Source of the DNA: SKLM01 sp964514285
GTDB lineage: Bacteria > Chloroflexota > Anaerolineae > B4-G1
Direction: 5' to 3'
Length of the DNA stretch: 48,288 nt
Assembly (NCBI GenBank): GCA_964514285.1
Contig: CAZEQC010000022.1
Location: forward strand, 1 to 48,288
The notes under the pieces were generated by a model. It was not told the DNA's origin and searched no databases. It saw only the letters and a program-made list of their open reading frames with translations. This document shows, piece by piece, positions 15,891 through 24,518 of this stretch; positions within the stretch are counted from its first letter, which is position 1, and every line of letters starts with the position of its first letter. Both the position numbers and the translations under genes were made by a program.

Positions 15891-18536
15891 TGACTGCGCT
15901 TGCTTCTGTAGCTCGTAGAGCTTGTTGATCGCCTCCAGGGGCGTCATCGCCGATATATCCAGGCCTTCCAGCGCCTTTACAATGGGATGTTCATCGGCGA
16001 ACAACACTGGCTGAAAAGGCTCCGGCTTCTCTGTGCCTGGACGGAACTCCCCGCTCTCCAGCTGGGTCAGCAGGTCTTCAGCACGATGGATGACGGGCTT
16101 CGGTACCCCGGCTAGCTGGGCGACATGGATCCCGTAGGATCGGTCGGCTCCTCCTGGTTCCACCTTATGCAAGAAGACAACTCGCTTGCCCTCCTCCACT
16201 ACGGCCAGGTTGTAATTGCGCACAGCTGGCAGCCGCTCTTCCATCTCTGTCAGCTCGTGATAGTGAGTGGCGAACAGCGTCCGTGCACGGCACTCTGGGT
16301 GGTTGTGCAAGTACTCGACCACGGCCCAGGCGATGGAGAGGCCATCGTAGGTGCTCGTGCCACGACCCACCTCGTCGAGAATCAGCAGACTGCGCGGCGT
16401 GGCATGGTTGAGGATGTTGGCCGTCTCCACCATCTCTACCATAAAGGTCGATTGGCCGAAGGCCACCTCGTCCTGGGCCCCGATGCGGGTGAAGATCCGA
16501 TCCACGATCCCGATCCGCGCTTCATCGGCGGGCACGAAGCTCCCGATTTGAGCCATCAGAACGATGAGCGCCGCCTGGCGCAGATAGACAGACTTCCCGG
16601 CCATGTTCGGCCCGGTGATAATCAGGATGCGCTCCTCGTCGTTCAGCCCTAAGTCGTTGGGCGTGAAGGGTTCATCCTTCTGTACTTGCTCAACCACCGG
16701 ATGCCGGCCGGCGGTGATCTCCAGTACGTCCTCGTCGGTCAGCTTCGGCCGTACGTAGCGGTTGCTTACGGCAATCTCGGCTAGTGCCGCGGCCACGTCC
16801 AACCGCGCCAGAGTCCGGGCTGTGCCCAGCAGCGCCTGCGCTCTCGCTCCCACCTGCTGACACACCTCGCTGAACAGGCGCGCCTCGACCTCCGACTGTC
16901 GCTCCTCCGCGCTGAGGATCTTCGCCTCCGCTTCCTTCAACTCTGGGATGATGTACCGTTCCGAGTTCGTCAGCGTCTGTTTCCGGGTATAATCATCGGG
17001 CACAGCGTCCATGTTGGCCTTGGTCACTTCGATGTAGTAACCGTAGACCTTGTTGTGACCCACCTTGAGGCTCTTGATGCCCGTTCTCTTCTGTTCTCGC
17101 TTCTCCAGGTCGGCTAGCCACTCCCGTGCCTCGTGCACCGACTGAAGCAGGTCATCGAGCTCATCCGAGAAGCCGCGACGGATCACGCCGCCGCTGGAGG
17201 CTTTGCCGGGAGGGTCGTCCACGATGGCCGAGGCTATCAGCGCCGCGACATCCTGGCACGGGTCAAGGGCGGCTGCCAGATTGAGGACGCTGGCTGCCCA
17301 GATCTGAGTCCCGGACTCAGATCTGGGCTCGGGCCCTTTCTCCCCACCCGCTTCTTCCAGCAGCTGCAAGAGCTTTGGCACCGCCTCCAGAGCTTTGCGC
17401 ACCCCCACGAGGTCACGCGGCGTAGCAGTGCCACCCAGGATCCGGTTGGTCAGGCGCTCGAGGTCGGGGACGTCCTGGAGAAACTCTCGCACCTTCCCCC
17501 GGAGGATGGTTCCTCTGTAGAAATCTTGTACCTTATCCAGCCGCTCATCGACTTTCTGACGGTCAAGCAGCGGCTGGGCGAGGCGCGAGCGTAGGAGCCG
17601 ACCCCCCATGGGGGTAAGCGTTCTGTCTAGCACACCGAGCAGAGACCCACGCTTGGTGCGATCCCGGATTGTCTCTGTGATCTCCAGGTTGCGGCGCGTG
17701 TTCGCGTCAAGCTGCATGAAGCGTGTCGTCCAGTAGGTGCTGAGGCTCACGATTTGCTTCAGCGCGTTCCTCTGGGTATCGCGCAGGTAGTGCAGGATCG
17801 CGCCAGCGGCGCGGATCGCCAGGGGCTGACCGGCGCAGCCAAATCCATCCAGTGTCGTCACTTCGAAGTGGTCCTTAAGCCTCTGGCGTGCCGTTCCTAG
17901 CTCGAAACGGTACGTCTGTAGCGGCGTGATGTGCGTGATCGGGCTCAGCCGCTGCAAGTAGGGTGCTTGATCTTCTTCTTGTTCTCTCAGGTTCCCCTCT
18001 TGCCAGCGCCCTTTCTCCGGGACCAGGCACTCACGAGGCTGGATGCGTGCCAGTTCCTGCTCCACCTCATCCTTGTCTACTGCAGTCGTCACGAACTCAC
18101 CGGTGGTGATGTCGACGTAGGCCAGCCCGGCCCGGTCCTCCTCGATGATGACCGCGGCCAGGTAGTTCGACTGCTTTTCCTCCAGGAGCGCGGGCTCGAC
18201 GACAGTGCCGGGTGTGACGACTCGGCTCACTTGCCGCACCACCAGACCGCTGCTCGTCGTGTCATCGACTTGGTCGGCGATGGCCACGCGATAGCCTTTT
18301 TCGATTAGACGAGCCACGTAGCCCTCGATGGCGTGGCAGGGTACCCCCGCCATCGGCACGCGCTGCTCCTTAGCGACTGGCCTCGATGTGAGCACCACGT
18401 CCAGTTCGTCGGCTGCGGTTTTGGCGTCATCGTCGAAGGCCTCGTAGAAGTCGCCCAGTTGAAAGAAGACGATGGCGTCGGGATGCTTGGACTTGATCTC
18501 TAGGTACTGTTTGCGCAGGGGAGTTACCTTTGCCAT
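15888..18536 (-). CDS. mutS: DNA mismatch repair protein MutS
   Basis: MutS recognises mispaired or looped-out bases and uses ATP to start mismatch repair. The 882-residue protein is full length. The N-terminal mismatch-binding motif F-Y-E is in FQLGDFYEAF (about residues 25-34). The ATPase domain has Walker A GPNMAGKS, the signature STFMVEMVETANIL, and Walker B LLILDEVGRGTSTYDG. The C-terminal region is short. Near residues 400-415, in the lever/clamp region, there is an insert of about 15-20 residues relative to E. coli MutS, encoded by a DNA palindrome (17296-17328). No mutL lies in the window. Upstream on the same strand, 79 bp away, is the PEP-synthase regulator gene. Confidence 0.97.
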   Translation of the reverse strand: MAKVTPLRKQYLEIKSKHPDAIVFFQLGDFYEAFDDDAKTAADELDVVLTSRPVAKEQRVPMAGVPCHAIEGYVARLIEKGYRVAIADQVDDTTSSGLVVRQVSRVVTPGTVVEPALLEEKQSNYLAAVIIEEDRAGLAYVDITTGEFVTTAVDKDEVEQELARIQPRECLVPEKGRWQEGNLREQEEDQAPYLQRLSPITHITPLQTYRFELGTARQRLKDHFEVTTLDGFGCAGQPLAIRAAGAILHYLRDTQRNALKQIVSLSTYWTTRFMQLDANTRRNLEITETIRDRTKRGSLLGVLDRTLTPMGGRLLRSRLAQPLLDRQKVDERLDKVQDFYRGTILRGKVREFLQDVPDLERLTNRILGGTATPRDLVGVRKALEAVPKLLQLLEEAGGEKGPEPRSESGTQIWAASVLNLAAALDPCQDVAALIASAIVDDPPGKASSGGVIRRGFSDELDDLLQSVHEAREWLADLEKREQKRTGIKSLKVGHNKVYGYYIEVTKANMDAVPDDYTRKQTLTNSERYIIPELKEAEAKILSAEERQSEVEARLFSEVCQQVGARAQALLGTARTLARLDVAAALAEIAVSNRYVRPKLTDEDVLEITAGRHPVVEQVQKDEPFTPNDLGLNDEERILIITGPNMAGKSVYLRQAALIVLMAQIGSFVPADEARIGIVDRIFTRIGAQDEVAFGQSTFMVEMVETANILNHATPRSLLILDEVGRGTSTYDGLSIAWAVVEYLHNHPECRARTLFATHYHELTEMEERLPAVRNYNLAVVEEGKRVVFLHKVEPGGADRSYGIHVAQLAGVPKPVIHRAEDLLTQLESGEFRPGTEKPEPFQPVLFADEHPIVKALEGLDISAMTPLEAINKLYELQKQAQS
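17296..17328. repeat. 33-bp near-perfect palindrome inside mutS
   Basis: Arms GCCCAGATCTGAGTC (17296-17310) and GACTCAGATCTGGGC (17314-17328) are perfect inverted repeats of 15 bp around the 3-base centre CCG. In the mutS frame it encodes P-R-S-E-S-G-T-Q-I-W and flanking residues, which form an extra loop relative to E. coli MutS. It could be a small palindromic element inserted in frame. No second exact copy was seen in the window. Confidence 0.85.
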
Positions 18537-18615
18537 AAGTTCATGTCTGGGGATAGTCAGTCGAAAGATGGTATGTTGTCAGGTCCTTCGTTCCAAGTGT
18601 GGCGGAGGCCCTTTC

Positions 18616-19452
18616 CTATGCTTCCCTGGTGTCTTTCAGGACCAATATCTCAGAGGCAATTTCTTCAATTGGTTTATCCGTCACCTCGACGACGCGCCAA
18701 CCCGGATGGTTTTCGAAGATGTCTCTTGCGTAGGCGGCCTCGCGCTGTACGAAGGCTGGGTCGGCATACTCGCCCAGCGCTTCGCCCCAGCGCTTCTGAC
18801 GTGCCTGGCGGAGTTCCGTTAATCGCACGGGGTCGATCCTCAGCCCGAATACGCGGCTCGGGGACAGATCATCCAGATTCGCCGGCGGCTTCTTCTTCCA
18901 GATGATGGGAACATTGGCTACAAACCAGCCCCTGAAGGCCAAGTAGATGCTCAGCGGTGTCTTGAAGGTGCGAGAAACGCCCACCAGTACGATCTCGGCC
19001 TTCTTCAGTTCATGGATCCGTCGTCCGTCGTCGTGGTGGATAGCGAACTCCATCGTTTCAATGCGCCGGAAGTACTCCTTGTTCAGCTGACGGAACAGCC
19101 CGGGCTTCTCTGCCGGGGTGATCGATAGCCGTTGCGAGAGCCGGGCTAATAGAGGACCCATCAGGTCGATGGTCTCTACGTTGTGCAACCGGCCCGCCCG
19201 GATCATCTCCTCGCGCAACTCATCCAAAACCAGCGTGTGAACGATACAGCCCCCCACCTCGGCTGCCTCTCGCACCACCTGTTGGACTTGCCCTTCGCTC
19301 CGCACGGTCGAGCGGCGTTCGGTCGCCACTGAGGCGCCCTTGAACTGAGTCAGGGCCGCCTGAACGACACGCTCGGCCGTCGCGCCGCTGCCGTCGGAGA
19401 CAACAAAGACGTGATATGCCGCTTCCTCCTGAACAGAGTTATGGCGTCTCAT
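18616..19452 (-). CDS. Pyruvate, phosphate/water dikinase regulatory protein (kinase/pyrophosphorylase, DUF299)
   Basis: Members of this family (PpsR/PDRP) turn PEP synthase or pyruvate phosphate dikinase off by ADP-dependent phosphorylation of a Thr and on again by phosphate-dependent removal. The 278-residue protein has the family start VFVVSDGSGATAERVVQAAL (residues about 15-34) and the P-loop-like segment GVSRTFKTPLSIYLAFRG (about 153-170). Length matches the family (about 270-280). No target dikinase gene is in the window, so which dikinase is controlled is unknown. A weak minus-strand promoter (CATAAT at 19464-19469) would place the RNA start about five bases before the ATG. Confidence 0.93.
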   Translation of the reverse strand: MRRHNSVQEEAAYHVFVVSDGSGATAERVVQAALTQFKGASVATERRSTVRSEGQVQQVVREAAEVGGCIVHTLVLDELREEMIRAGRLHNVETIDLMGPLLARLSQRLSITPAEKPGLFRQLNKEYFRRIETMEFAIHHDDGRRIHELKKAEIVLVGVSRTFKTPLSIYLAFRGWFVANVPIIWKKKPPANLDDLSPSRVFGLRIDPVRLTELRQARQKRWGEALGEYADPAFVQREAAYARDIFENHPGWRVVEVTDKPIEEIASEILVLKDTREA

Positions 19453-19694
19453 ACGTGAAGCGCATTATGGGTGGCTGGATCTGCAGACATAATGTAGAAC
19501 GTGACACGAACCTCTTGGGTCTCACGGCTTAGTTCTTACGCAGGACCAGAACGATAGCCCTTGCACACTTCTCGAATCCAGCTCGGAAAGCAAGCATCCT
19601 GAACCCAGGAAACGAGCTTCCTGAGCCATTCGAAGATACGACGCCTGCAAGGCTGTCCAGTGGCTGGACCTAAGTATAGACGATAGCGGTGGGC

Positions 19695-19722
19695 TTGACA
19701 AGCATCTCCGTCACGTTATACT
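19695..19722 (+). promoter_or_regulatory. Consensus promoter, leaderless start for the propeller gene
   Basis: A perfect -35 TTGACA (19695-19700), a 16-bp spacer and TATACT (19717-19722). The expected transcription start, about 19729, is five bases before the ATG at 19734. The promoter lies inside an upstream in-frame GTG extension (19689), which argues against that earlier start. The rest of the 19453-19694 gap shows only short imperfect inverted repeats. Confidence 0.85.
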
Positions 19723-19733
19723 CTGTCATCAGG

Positions 19734-21656
19734 ATGGATCAGCTGGAGAGAGCTCAGGAGCAAGCCGGGGAGCGCGAGCGTGAGGCTGCAGAGAGACATC
19801 AGGGCGTGTGTAAGAGGCTGTGGAGCAGTCTTCTCTTTGCCCTACGTTGGTCGCGAGCGCCGAACGTAGCTGGGGAGCCAGTCACCCTGCAGCCACGCAG
19901 CGTCCGGCTCCTTCTCATAGTGGCGCTCGGCCATCTGTCGCTTCTGATTCTGATGGGGATTGCGCTCTATCAGGCCTCTACTATGCCTGATATCGCAAGC
20001 TCGGTTCAGACCTCACCGTTGCCTACCGCTGTTGTCCAGCCCACATCCACCCCCGGCCCCACGCCGACGGCGCTCGGCAGCGGTGGAGCTATCGCCTTCA
20101 GCCTACGGCGCAATGGCAACGCCGATATCTACGCCCTTAATCAGCAGACGCGACAGCTCGTTCGGCTCACCCACCATCAAGCCGAGGACAGATCCCCAGC
20201 TTGGTCCCCCGATGGCGACTACCTCGCTTTCGCCTCGAACCGTGCCAACAACTGGGATATCTATCTGCTTGATTTGGTCAGTGGAGCCTTGATCCGATTG
20301 ACGCATCATGCCGGCTTCGATGCCAATCCTAGTTGGTCCCCTGATGGTCAATGGCTGGCTTTTGAGACGTACCGGGACGGAAGTCTTGACGTCTACGTGA
20401 TGAGCACTGCGGGGAAACAGCTCCATCCCATCACCACGGATCCCGCTGCCGACTTCGCTCCTGCTTGGTCCCCTGACGGTCAAGGCCTGGCGTTTACGTC
20501 CCTCCGGGACGGGAACAGCGACATCTATCTCCATCTCTCTCAGGAGCCCGACCGGGTGATCAACCTGACCCAGAGCCCCGATCTGGACGAGGGCAAGCCG
20601 GCCTGGTCCGTCGATGGCTCACGGCTTGCATACGTCAGCGGCCCGCAGGGGCGGCCCTCCGTCCAGGTCTTAGTGTTTGACTGGCAGATCCTCTCGGCTG
20701 ATGGGACGAGGACCGAGTTCTTCGGCACGGGGGACTCACCAGCCTGGTCTCCCGATGGGGAAAGCCTCCTCTACGTCCACAAGAGAGGCGATCGCAGTCA
20801 TCTCGTCGTGGCCAGTATGACAGGATGGGCGCTGTTCCATGAGGTCCATAGCACCGACGGCTTTCTGAATGACCTGGCCTGGACGGATTCACCTCTTCCG
20901 CCCCGTGTCGTGGCCCGAGCACACGAGGCCGATGGAGAGGGTAGTGGACGGTCTCAACCGTTCTCGTTCTACGCTGAGGTCGTGCAGCCAACGCCCGCCG
21001 AAGGTGTCCCCTACCAGTTGGTCTCTCTCCCCGGCGTAAGCAGTGAGGAAGGATCGCCGTCGCTCTCGGATCGGGTGAACGACAGCTTCAACGCCCTGCG
21101 CCGGCGGATCAGGGAGGAAGCGGGTTGGGACTACCTGGCCGAGCTGGACAGTGCCTGGCTGTCCCTCTCCCATACACCGCCGTCCGGTCACTCACGTCGA
21201 AGTTGGCACCTCTGTGGACGCGCCTTTGCGCTGGATCAGGAGCCCTACGAGGAGGAAGAGCCCCGGGTTGTGCTGGTGCGGGAGGACATAGGCAACGCTA
21301 CCTACTGGCGTGTCTTCCTCCGCGCTGCTGAGCAGGACGGAAGCTTAGGAGAACCGCTCCGTGTCCTGCCGTGGGATCTCAATGCTCGGGACGAGGGAGG
21401 ACGCGCCGAGGTGGAGGGCGGTGCCTTGGCGGAACAGGTTCCGGCTGGCTACTACGTCGACTTCACCATCTTGGCACGGGACTATGGCTGGGAGCGGGTG
21501 CCGTCGCTGTGGCGTTGGCGTCACTTCTGGCCCGATACCCTCTGGTGGGATTACCGTAAGACTGACGACCTGACGTGGTGGGCCTGCATGTTGGAGGTCT
21601 TTGAGCCCGAAGAGATTGAATCGACCTTTGGACCCATCCCGGGGCGTGAGGAGTGA
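19734..21656 (+). CDS. Membrane-anchored TolB-like beta-propeller protein
   Basis: The 640-residue protein has a cytoplasmic N-terminus rich in Glu/Arg, one transmembrane helix (about residues 58-80) and a Thr/Pro linker. At least five WD40-like (PD40) propeller blades follow, each with PAWSPDG or a variant (for example SPAWSPDGDYLAFASNR, NPSWSPDGQWLAFETYR, APAWSPDGQGLAFTSLRDG). A C-terminal region of about 230 residues (from residue 405) is Trp-rich and of no family I recognise; it includes LDSAWLSLSHTPPSGHS. TolB-type propellers usually bind protein partners. It probably faces the outside of the cell. The start is fixed by the promoter just upstream. The THEP1-like gene follows with a one-base gap. 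Confidence 0.82.
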   Translation: MDQLERAQEQAGEREREAAERHQGVCKRLWSSLLFALRWSRAPNVAGEPVTLQPRSVRLLLIVALGHLSLLILMGIALYQASTMPDIASSVQTSPLPTAVVQPTSTPGPTPTALGSGGAIAFSLRRNGNADIYALNQQTRQLVRLTHHQAEDRSPAWSPDGDYLAFASNRANNWDIYLLDLVSGALIRLTHHAGFDANPSWSPDGQWLAFETYRDGSLDVYVMSTAGKQLHPITTDPAADFAPAWSPDGQGLAFTSLRDGNSDIYLHLSQEPDRVINLTQSPDLDEGKPAWSVDGSRLAYVSGPQGRPSVQVLVFDWQILSADGTRTEFFGTGDSPAWSPDGESLLYVHKRGDRSHLVVASMTGWALFHEVHSTDGFLNDLAWTDSPLPPRVVARAHEADGEGSGRSQPFSFYAEVVQPTPAEGVPYQLVSLPGVSSEEGSPSLSDRVNDSFNALRRRIREEAGWDYLAELDSAWLSLSHTPPSGHSRRSWHLCGRAFALDQEPYEEEEPRVVLVREDIGNATYWRVFLRAAEQDGSLGEPLRVLPWDLNARDEGGRAEVEGGALAEQVPAGYYVDFTILARDYGWERVPSLWRWRHFWPDTLWWDYRKTDDLTWWACMLEVFEPEEIESTFGPIPGREE

Positions 21657-21657
21657 T

Positions 21658-22179
21658 GTGAGCCATACCATCCTCTTGACGGGGGAGCGCCAAGTGGGAA
21701 AGAGCACTGTATGCCGCAAGACTGTTAGGCTGGCGCAGCAGAGAGGCTACACGTGCGGCGGCATCATCACGTTGGCCCACCACGGGGTTCGCGATGTCCT
21801 CGACGTGCGCAGCGGCCGTCGTCGATGCCTGACGACATCTTCGGACGCTAGCTCTGCTGTGGCCCAGGGGCGCTTTCGTTTTGATCCCTTGATTCTAAGG
21901 TGGGGGAGCGAGGTGTTGACCGAAGCGGTACCCTGTGACCTGCTCGTCGTCGATGAAGTTGGGCCCTTGGAGGTGAAGCGTGGCAAAGGGTGGATGACTG
22001 CATTTGACGTCCTGCGGGCCGGGAACTACGTGCTGGCCCTATTGGTCGTCAGGCTAGAGTTGATTGAACAAGTTCAAGACAAGCTTGCCGCCAGTCCCCT
22101 GCAGCTCCTATCTGTGACGCTAGAGAATCGCGACTGCCTGCCGAGCAGGTTGGTCGCGATTCTCGAAAGCGAGAGGTAG
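21658..22179 (+). CDS. THEP1-like nucleoside-triphosphatase (NTPase_1 family)
   Basis: This 173-residue P-loop protein starts almost immediately with Walker A, LLTGERQVGKSTVCRK (about residues 5-20), then RGYTCGGIITL and a Walker B-like segment DLLVVDEVGPLEVKRGKGW (about 100-118). This arrangement is typical of the THEP1/NTPase_1 family (cancer-related NTPase), which hydrolyses NTPs and whose cell role is unclear. GTG at 21658 was chosen because it gives the compact family N-terminus and follows GAGGAG; the next possibility is GTG at 21646. It is translationally linked to the propeller gene. Its last codons contain a strong hairpin. Confidence 0.85.
   Translation: MSHTILLTGERQVGKSTVCRKTVRLAQQRGYTCGGIITLAHHGVRDVLDVRSGRRRCLTTSSDASSAVAQGRFRFDPLILRWGSEVLTEAVPCDLLVVDEVGPLEVKRGKGWMTAFDVLRAGNYVLALLVVRLELIEQVQDKLAASPLQLLSVTLENRDCLPSRLVAILESER
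22123..22164. terminator. Long hairpin embedded in the 3' end of the THEP1-like gene
   Basis: GAGAATCGCGAC/GTCGCGATTCTC (22123-22134 with 22153-22164) is a perfect 12-bp stem, topped by CCTGC/GCAGG with loop CGA. It sits within the coding sequence, 15 bp before the stop codon. The gap to the convergent sufU gene is only 27 bp, so the terminator seems to have been absorbed into the gene. There is no T run. Confidence 0.65.
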
Positions 22180-22206
22180 TTGACCTGCCGACCTATCGGA
22201 TCCTGT

Positions 22207-22575
22207 CTACCTTTGAGTCAGCGCCTCTTGCAGCACTCTCAAGGGAAGCACCGCACAGTTAGCGCGCGAAGGTCCCAGGTCGACCCCCAACATCTCGAAG
22301 ATGTCGGCATCGTCCATCGTCGCTAGGTCGTCAATCATCTTCCCCTGGATCTCCTCGGTGAACATGGAAGCCGATGCCATGCTGATGACACAACCCTCGC
22401 CGGTGAATCTCGCTTCGCTGACCTTCCCGTCCTCAAGCTTGATGTCGAGCCGTACCACGTCACCGCAGACAGGGTTGTCGCGCTCGTGGGAGATATCAGG
22501 GTCTTCCAGAGTTCCCCTATTCCGGGGGTTGCCGTAGTGGTCAAGGATATGCTCGCGATATAGATTCGATGTCAT
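22207..22575 (-). CDS. sufU: Iron-sulfur cluster scaffold/sulfur acceptor, SufU/NifU-N family
   Basis: The protein accepts sulfur from the cysteine desulfurase SufS and helps assemble Fe-S clusters. The 122-residue product has three conserved cysteines in family context: NPVCGD (Cys37), GEGCVISMASASM (Cys61) and RANCAVLPLRVL (Cys107). The GxGC-IS-ASASM signature is SufU-like, but the protein is shorter than B. subtilis SufU (about 147), which fits lack of the insertion before the last Cys. It lies 97 bp downstream of sufS on the same strand, as expected for a functional pair. The start ATG has AGGAG just upstream. Confidence 0.93.
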   Translation of the reverse strand: MTSNLYREHILDHYGNPRNRGTLEDPDISHERDNPVCGDVVRLDIKLEDGKVSEARFTGEGCVISMASASMFTEEIQGKMIDDLATMDDADIFEMLGVDLGPSRANCAVLPLRVLQEALTQR

Positions 22576-22672
22576 ATCTCCTCGCTTATGAACTGCTTCG
22601 TGTGTGTTTGCTCGTCTTCACCATTCGCCGGAGAGCCAGGTTCGTCACGTAGTTCCTCGTTAGGCGCCCCCG

Positions 22673-23917
22673 CTAGCGGGTACCTGCCAGGAGGTTTTGT
22701 GCCTTCCGAATCCCGGCGACCAGGCGATCCACCTCGTCCTCGGTATTGTAGAGGTAGAAGCTGGCCCTCGCTGTAGGCGGAAGGTCGAAGCATTGATGGA
22801 GCGGGTGAGCGCAATGGTAGCCCGCGCGGATGGCGACGCCCTCTGAATCGAGAACCTGAGCTAAGTCGTGGGGGTGGACGGATTTGACTGTGAAAGCCAC
22901 GACGCCGCTGCGAGAACTCGCCGGAGGTCCGATCACACGCACCTGCGGCACCCCTCTCAGCCGTTCCAGACAGTAGGCCGCCAGTGCCTGTTCGTGAGCC
23001 CAGATGGCCTCCATACCCTGGGCGCTCAAATAGTCGACCGCGGCGCCTAATCCCACGGCTTCCGCGATAGCCGGCGTGCCGGCCTCGAACTTCGTGGGTA
23101 AGTCAGCCCAGGTGGCTTTCTCGCGCTCGACTCGTTGGATCATTCCCCCGCCTGTGAAGAAGGGAAGCATCTCGTCCAGGAGCTCTGGTCGAGCGTAGAG
23201 GGCGCCGATCCCCGTCGGGCCGCACATCTTGTGGCCGGAGAAGGCGAAGAAATCCGGGTCCAGGTCTGCCAGATTGATAGGCAGGTGCGGCACGCTCTGT
23301 GCGCCGTCGACCAGCACGTGGGCGCCAGCCCTGTGGGCCCGGTCGACGATCTGATCTGCTGGGTTCACCGTGCCGAGGACGTTGGAGATGTGGGTGAAGG
23401 CCACCAGCTTGGCTGGCCCCTCCAACAGTCGGTCGAGGGACGCCATATCCAGGCATCCGTCATCGGTGACCGCCACGTAGGCCAGCTCAGCCCCGGTGTC
23501 CCGTGCCAGCCGCTGCCAGGGCACGAGGTTGCTGTGATGCTCCATCTCGGTGACGATGATACGATCACCATCTGTGATGTGCCTCCGTCCCCAGCTGAAG
23601 GCCACCAAATTGACCGCCTCCGTCGTGTTGCGCGTGAAGATCAAACCTCGTCGATCCGGAGCGTGGACGAAGGCTGCCACCTTATCCCGTGCCGCTTCGT
23701 AGGCAACGGTGGCTTCCTCACTCAAGGTGTGCACACCACGGTGGATGTTCGCGTACCGATTCCTGTAGAAGTCGCACAAGGTGTCAATGACCACCGCAGG
23801 TTTCTGCGTCGATGCTGCGTTGTCTAAATAGGCCAGGGGCTTACCATGGATCTTCCGCTGCAGAATGGGAAAGTCATCTCTGCATGCCGCCGGATCCAGC
23901 CGCGGTTCCGTGTCCAA
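22673..23917 (-). CDS. sufS: Cysteine desulfurase SufS
   Basis: SufS is a PLP enzyme that takes sulfur from cysteine for Fe-S cluster assembly. The 414-residue protein has the class-II desulfurase features: LAYLDNAASTQKP near the N-terminus, NTTEAVNLVA, VTEMEHHSNLVPW, the PLP-lysine motif FSGHKMCGPTG (about residues 230-240), and the active-site Cys in RAGYHCAHPLHQ. The start is TTG at 23917, preceded by GGAGG with 5-base spacing; the nearby ATG is in another frame. SufB, SufC and SufD are not in the window. Confidence 0.96.
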   Translation of the reverse strand: MDTEPRLDPAACRDDFPILQRKIHGKPLAYLDNAASTQKPAVVIDTLCDFYRNRYANIHRGVHTLSEEATVAYEAARDKVAAFVHAPDRRGLIFTRNTTEAVNLVAFSWGRRHITDGDRIIVTEMEHHSNLVPWQRLARDTGAELAYVAVTDDGCLDMASLDRLLEGPAKLVAFTHISNVLGTVNPADQIVDRAHRAGAHVLVDGAQSVPHLPINLADLDPDFFAFSGHKMCGPTGIGALYARPELLDEMLPFFTGGGMIQRVEREKATWADLPTKFEAGTPAIAEAVGLGAAVDYLSAQGMEAIWAHEQALAAYCLERLRGVPQVRVIGPPASSRSGVVAFTVKSVHPHDLAQVLDSEGVAIRAGYHCAHPLHQCFDLPPTARASFYLYNTEDEVDRLVAGIRKAQNLLAGTR

Positions 23918-24050
23918 TCATACCTCCGTTTCAGTCTGTCTTGGTTGTCTCCATTCAACGCCGTCCTTAGCCAGAAGTACCAGAACCGCACGGTCGGCCA
24001 CCATCGGCCAGGATCGCGTCTGGATGGCCTTGAGGCCTGCCACCCCTCTT

Positions 24051-24377
24051 CTAGCTGAAGAGTTTCTGCAGCTGCATCGCGACGGACATATCGCCCTTGA
24101 CCTTGAGCTTGCCTCGCATAAAGGCAGCCATCGGCTTCAGATCGCCACTGATCAGGGCCTTGAGGTCCTTGGCTGTGGACTCGACGGTCACGTTCGGCGA
24201 TCCAACATTCCCCTCTTCGAAGCTGATACTGCCGTGGTCTATGTCCACCGTCCAAAGCCCGCCATCCGTGCCTTTGACGTCGAACAGGATCGTGGCGTCC
24301 ACATCTTTCAGTCGCTCAACGTCGGCCGAGGTCGTTAGATTCCCCAACATCTGTTTTACGTCGCCTAGTTCAGTCAT
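24051..24377 (-). CDS. SCP2 sterol-binding-domain protein
   Basis: This 108-residue protein is a free-standing SCP2 (sterol carrier protein 2-like) domain, a small alpha/beta fold with a hydrophobic pocket for lipids or acyl chains. Recognisable parts are ILFDVKGTDGGLWTVDI, GSISFEEG, VTVESTAKDLKALISGDLKP and MAAFMRGKLKVKGDMSVAMQ at the C-terminal end. The ATG at 24377 has a strong AGAGGAGGAT site; an upstream GTG-like extension is not needed. The bacterial ligand is unknown. It lies between polA and sufS on the same strand, with 133 bp to sufS holding no visible gene. Confidence 0.88.
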   Translation of the reverse strand: MTELGDVKQMLGNLTTSADVERLKDVDATILFDVKGTDGGLWTVDIDHGSISFEEGNVGSPNVTVESTAKDLKALISGDLKPMAAFMRGKLKVKGDMSVAMQLQKLFS

Positions 24378-24518
24378 GCTATCCTCCTCTTCGTGTAGAT
24401 CCTTCTTGATTTGTCGAGTTCTCATCCGTTACAGCTAACCTCTCACAGACCTCGGCAAGCAAGACACTGTGCACTTGGTGATGTCTCAAGAGGGTCAGTC
24501 TCTGCTATTCATCGACCG

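Noticed and set aside
17296..17328. Palindrome as a transcription terminator
   Set aside because: It lies in the middle of mutS with no T run; an inserted element is a better explanation.
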